In this document: positions 15,351-16,470 of the stretch, piece after piece
Position numbering within the stretch: the first letter of the stretch is position 1
How the letters are laid out: each line of letters begins with the position of its first letter
From: an uncultured Chlorobiota bacterium
GTDB taxonomy: Bacteria > Bacteroidota > Kapaibacteriia > OLB7
Assembly (NCBI GenBank): GCA_946481475.1
Contig: CAMLOB010000013.1
Location: forward strand, 1-16,470
Direction of reading: 5' to 3'
DNA length: 16,470 bases
Notes under the pieces: model-generated
What the model was told of the DNA's origin: nothing
The model's database searches: none
The model's input: only the letters and a program-made list of their open reading frames with translations
Translations under genes and position numbers: made by a program

Positions 15351-15744
15351 GCTCCCCCGCTTCCGGTTCTTCCTCTTCTCCGCGCGCCGCCCGTTTCTCC
15401 TCATCCTCGGCCCGCACTTTCTCGATCAGTCTGTCGATACGGGCTGCCGTGTCGAGCGTATCGTCAAGATAGAAGCGGAGTTCCGGCATCTTGCGCAATT
15501 GCACTTCATGCGCCAGAAATGTCCGCAGTTCTTTTTGATGAGCATTCAGTCGCTTGATGAGAATGCCCGGATCGGTCTTGCTGTTGAAGATGCTGACATA
15601 CACTTTCGCTACCGAAAGGTCAGCCGAAACCCGAATAGCGGTGACGGTCACCATCCCCTCGAGATAATCCGGGAGCTGACGTTGAAAGTGGGTTGCCAGA
15701 GCCTGCCGGAGGGTTGCTCCGACTCGTTCAGTTCGTATAGACAC
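15325..15744 (-). CDS. rbfA: 30S ribosome-binding factor A
   Basis: 139 aa. It helps late maturation of the 30S subunit by binding the 16S rRNA 5' region. It begins with a GTG start giving MSIRTERVGATLRQ, the usual RbfA opening, and continues with the KH-like core: VTVTAIRVSADLSVAKVYVS, LRTFLAHEVQLRKMPELRFYLDDTLD. A strongly acidic C-terminal tail (EEEEPEAGEHGDGNDED) extends past the core and overlaps truB. No Shine-Dalgarno is obvious. A strong terminator lies between this gene and infB, so rbfA needs either read-through or its own promoter. I found no convincing promoter in the 205-bp gap. Confidence 0.95.
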   Translation of the reverse strand: MSIRTERVGATLRQALATHFQRQLPDYLEGMVTVTAIRVSADLSVAKVYVSIFNSKTDPGILIKRLNAHQKELRTFLAHEVQLRKMPELRFYLDDTLDTAARIDRLIEKVRAEDEEKRAARGEEEEPEAGEHGDGNDED

Positions 15745-15841
15745 AAGGCATCGATGGAATTCAAAATGAATAATGCAAAATTCACAAAGAGGGAGATCGG
15801 ATAAGGGTATGGAAGTTCGATACCACGGGAAGCTTCTGACG

Positions 15842-15879
15842 GAAAACGCACGCCTCGTTGAAGAGAGGCGTGCGTTTTC
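15842..15879. terminator. Terminator downstream of infB
   Basis: A perfect 15-bp stem (GAAAACGCACGCCTC paired with its complement) encloses an 8-nt loop. A run of four T follows on either strand as part of the stem. On the minus strand it sits 71 bp after the infB stop. Confidence 0.85.
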
Positions 15880-15949
15880 TGAAGCTATCCGGCGATAACT
15901 GTTCTTCGCTTTATCATGTTCCTTCCAAACCGATCACATCGTCGGCTGA

Positions 15950-16470
15950 TTATGCCTCGGCGGTCGGTACCGGCTGGTTCTCAAGTTTCCGTTTGATCTC
16001 CACCGTCCGGTAGGCCTCGATGATATCTCCCGTCTTGATATCGTTCATATTCTCGAGACCGATACCGCACTCGAAGCCCTGTTCGACTTCCCGGACATCT
16101 TCCTTCATCCGTTTCAGCGAGGAGATTGTCCCGTCGTAGACTTCGAATCCGTCCCGCAGCAGCCGGACCTTGTCGTTCCGGTTGATTTTGCCGTCGGTCA
16201 CATAACAACCGGCGATGGTGCCGAGTCTGGAAATCTTGAACGTCTCCCGCACCTCGATCGTTGCGGTCACTTCTTCCCGTTCCTCCGGCTCCAGCATTCC
16301 CTCCAGGGCTGCTCTGATCTCCTCGACCGTTTCGTAGATGATCCTGTATGTCCGGATATCGATCCCCTCGGCCTCGGCCCGTTTTCTTGCCTTCAGGTTC
16401 GGACGGACGTGGAAACCGATGATGATCGCGTTTGACGACATCGCAAGGTCCACATCCGATTCGGTAATCT
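15950..16470 (-). CDS. infB: Translation initiation factor IF-2, C-terminal part
   Basis: C-terminal part of the GTPase that delivers initiator tRNA to the 30S subunit; the N-terminus and G domain lie beyond the right edge. The visible 173 residues start [20 protein letters not shown] and match IF-2 domains III and [104 protein letters not shown] and [11 protein letters not shown]. The last residues (NQPVPTAEA) are a short unconserved tail. An in-frame GTG at 16453 is internal, not a start. The gene heads the rbfA-truB cluster as in most bacteria, with a terminator after it. Confidence 0.97.
   Translation of the reverse strand, partial: ITESDVDLAMSSNAIIIGFHVRPNLKARKRAEAEGIDIRTYRIIYETVEEIRAALEGMLEPEEREEVTATIEVRETFKISRLGTIAGCYVTDGKINRNDKVRLLRDGFEVYDGTISSLKRMKEDVREVEQGFECGIGLENMNDIKTGDIIEAYRTVEIKRKLENQPVPTAEA

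Overview
The window reads as a chromosomal segment of a moderately GC-rich bacterium. The lineage is probably in the Bacteroidota/Chlorobiota (FCB) group. Pointers are the order infB-rbfA-truB-ribF-rpsO-pnp, exported proteins with an N-terminal carboxypeptidase-regulatory-like domain and a TonB-plug-like stretch, and one good match to the Bacteroidota promoter pattern TAnnTTTG. Several genes nevertheless have clear GGAGG-type ribosome binding sites, so the placement is tentative. No rRNA, tRNA, CRISPR array or insertion sequence was seen.

Positions 1-2330 (minus strand) hold an efflux operon: a TetR-family regulator, a lipoprotein-type HlyD periplasmic adaptor and an ABC ATPase that runs off the left edge. 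The three genes overlap by 4 nt and 1 nt. Two 6-4-6 palindromes overlap a candidate promoter just upstream of the regulator, suggesting autoregulation. Layout and ATPase motifs resemble the E. coli cecR-ybhGFSR type.

Positions 2500-9480 (plus strand) form an accessory block of six exported proteins. The first three share an N-terminal module (signal peptide plus carboxypeptidase-regulatory-like domain). One is a short stand-alone copy, one carries a vWA domain of the DATGS class, and one is a YfbK-type vWA protein. The last three are lipoproteins that look like diverged members of one unrecognised family. A bidirectional terminator separates this block from pnp.

Positions 9618-16470 (minus strand) hold the translation/RNA cluster, transcribed infB, rbfA, truB, ribF, a PD-(D/E)XK Rpn-like nuclease gene, rpsO, pnp. 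The nuclease gene is an accessory insertion in an otherwise conserved order and is frameshifted near its 5' end. PNPase carries a C-terminal tail of seven GGDRR repeats, and the rpsO-pnp gap contains a terminator and a strong leader hairpin. A perfect 15-bp stem terminator separates infB from rbfA.

The most interesting items are the modular vWA gene set and its lipoprotein neighbours (a possible cell-envelope system), the frameshifted nuclease, the two-palindrome TetR control region and the repeat tail on PNPase.
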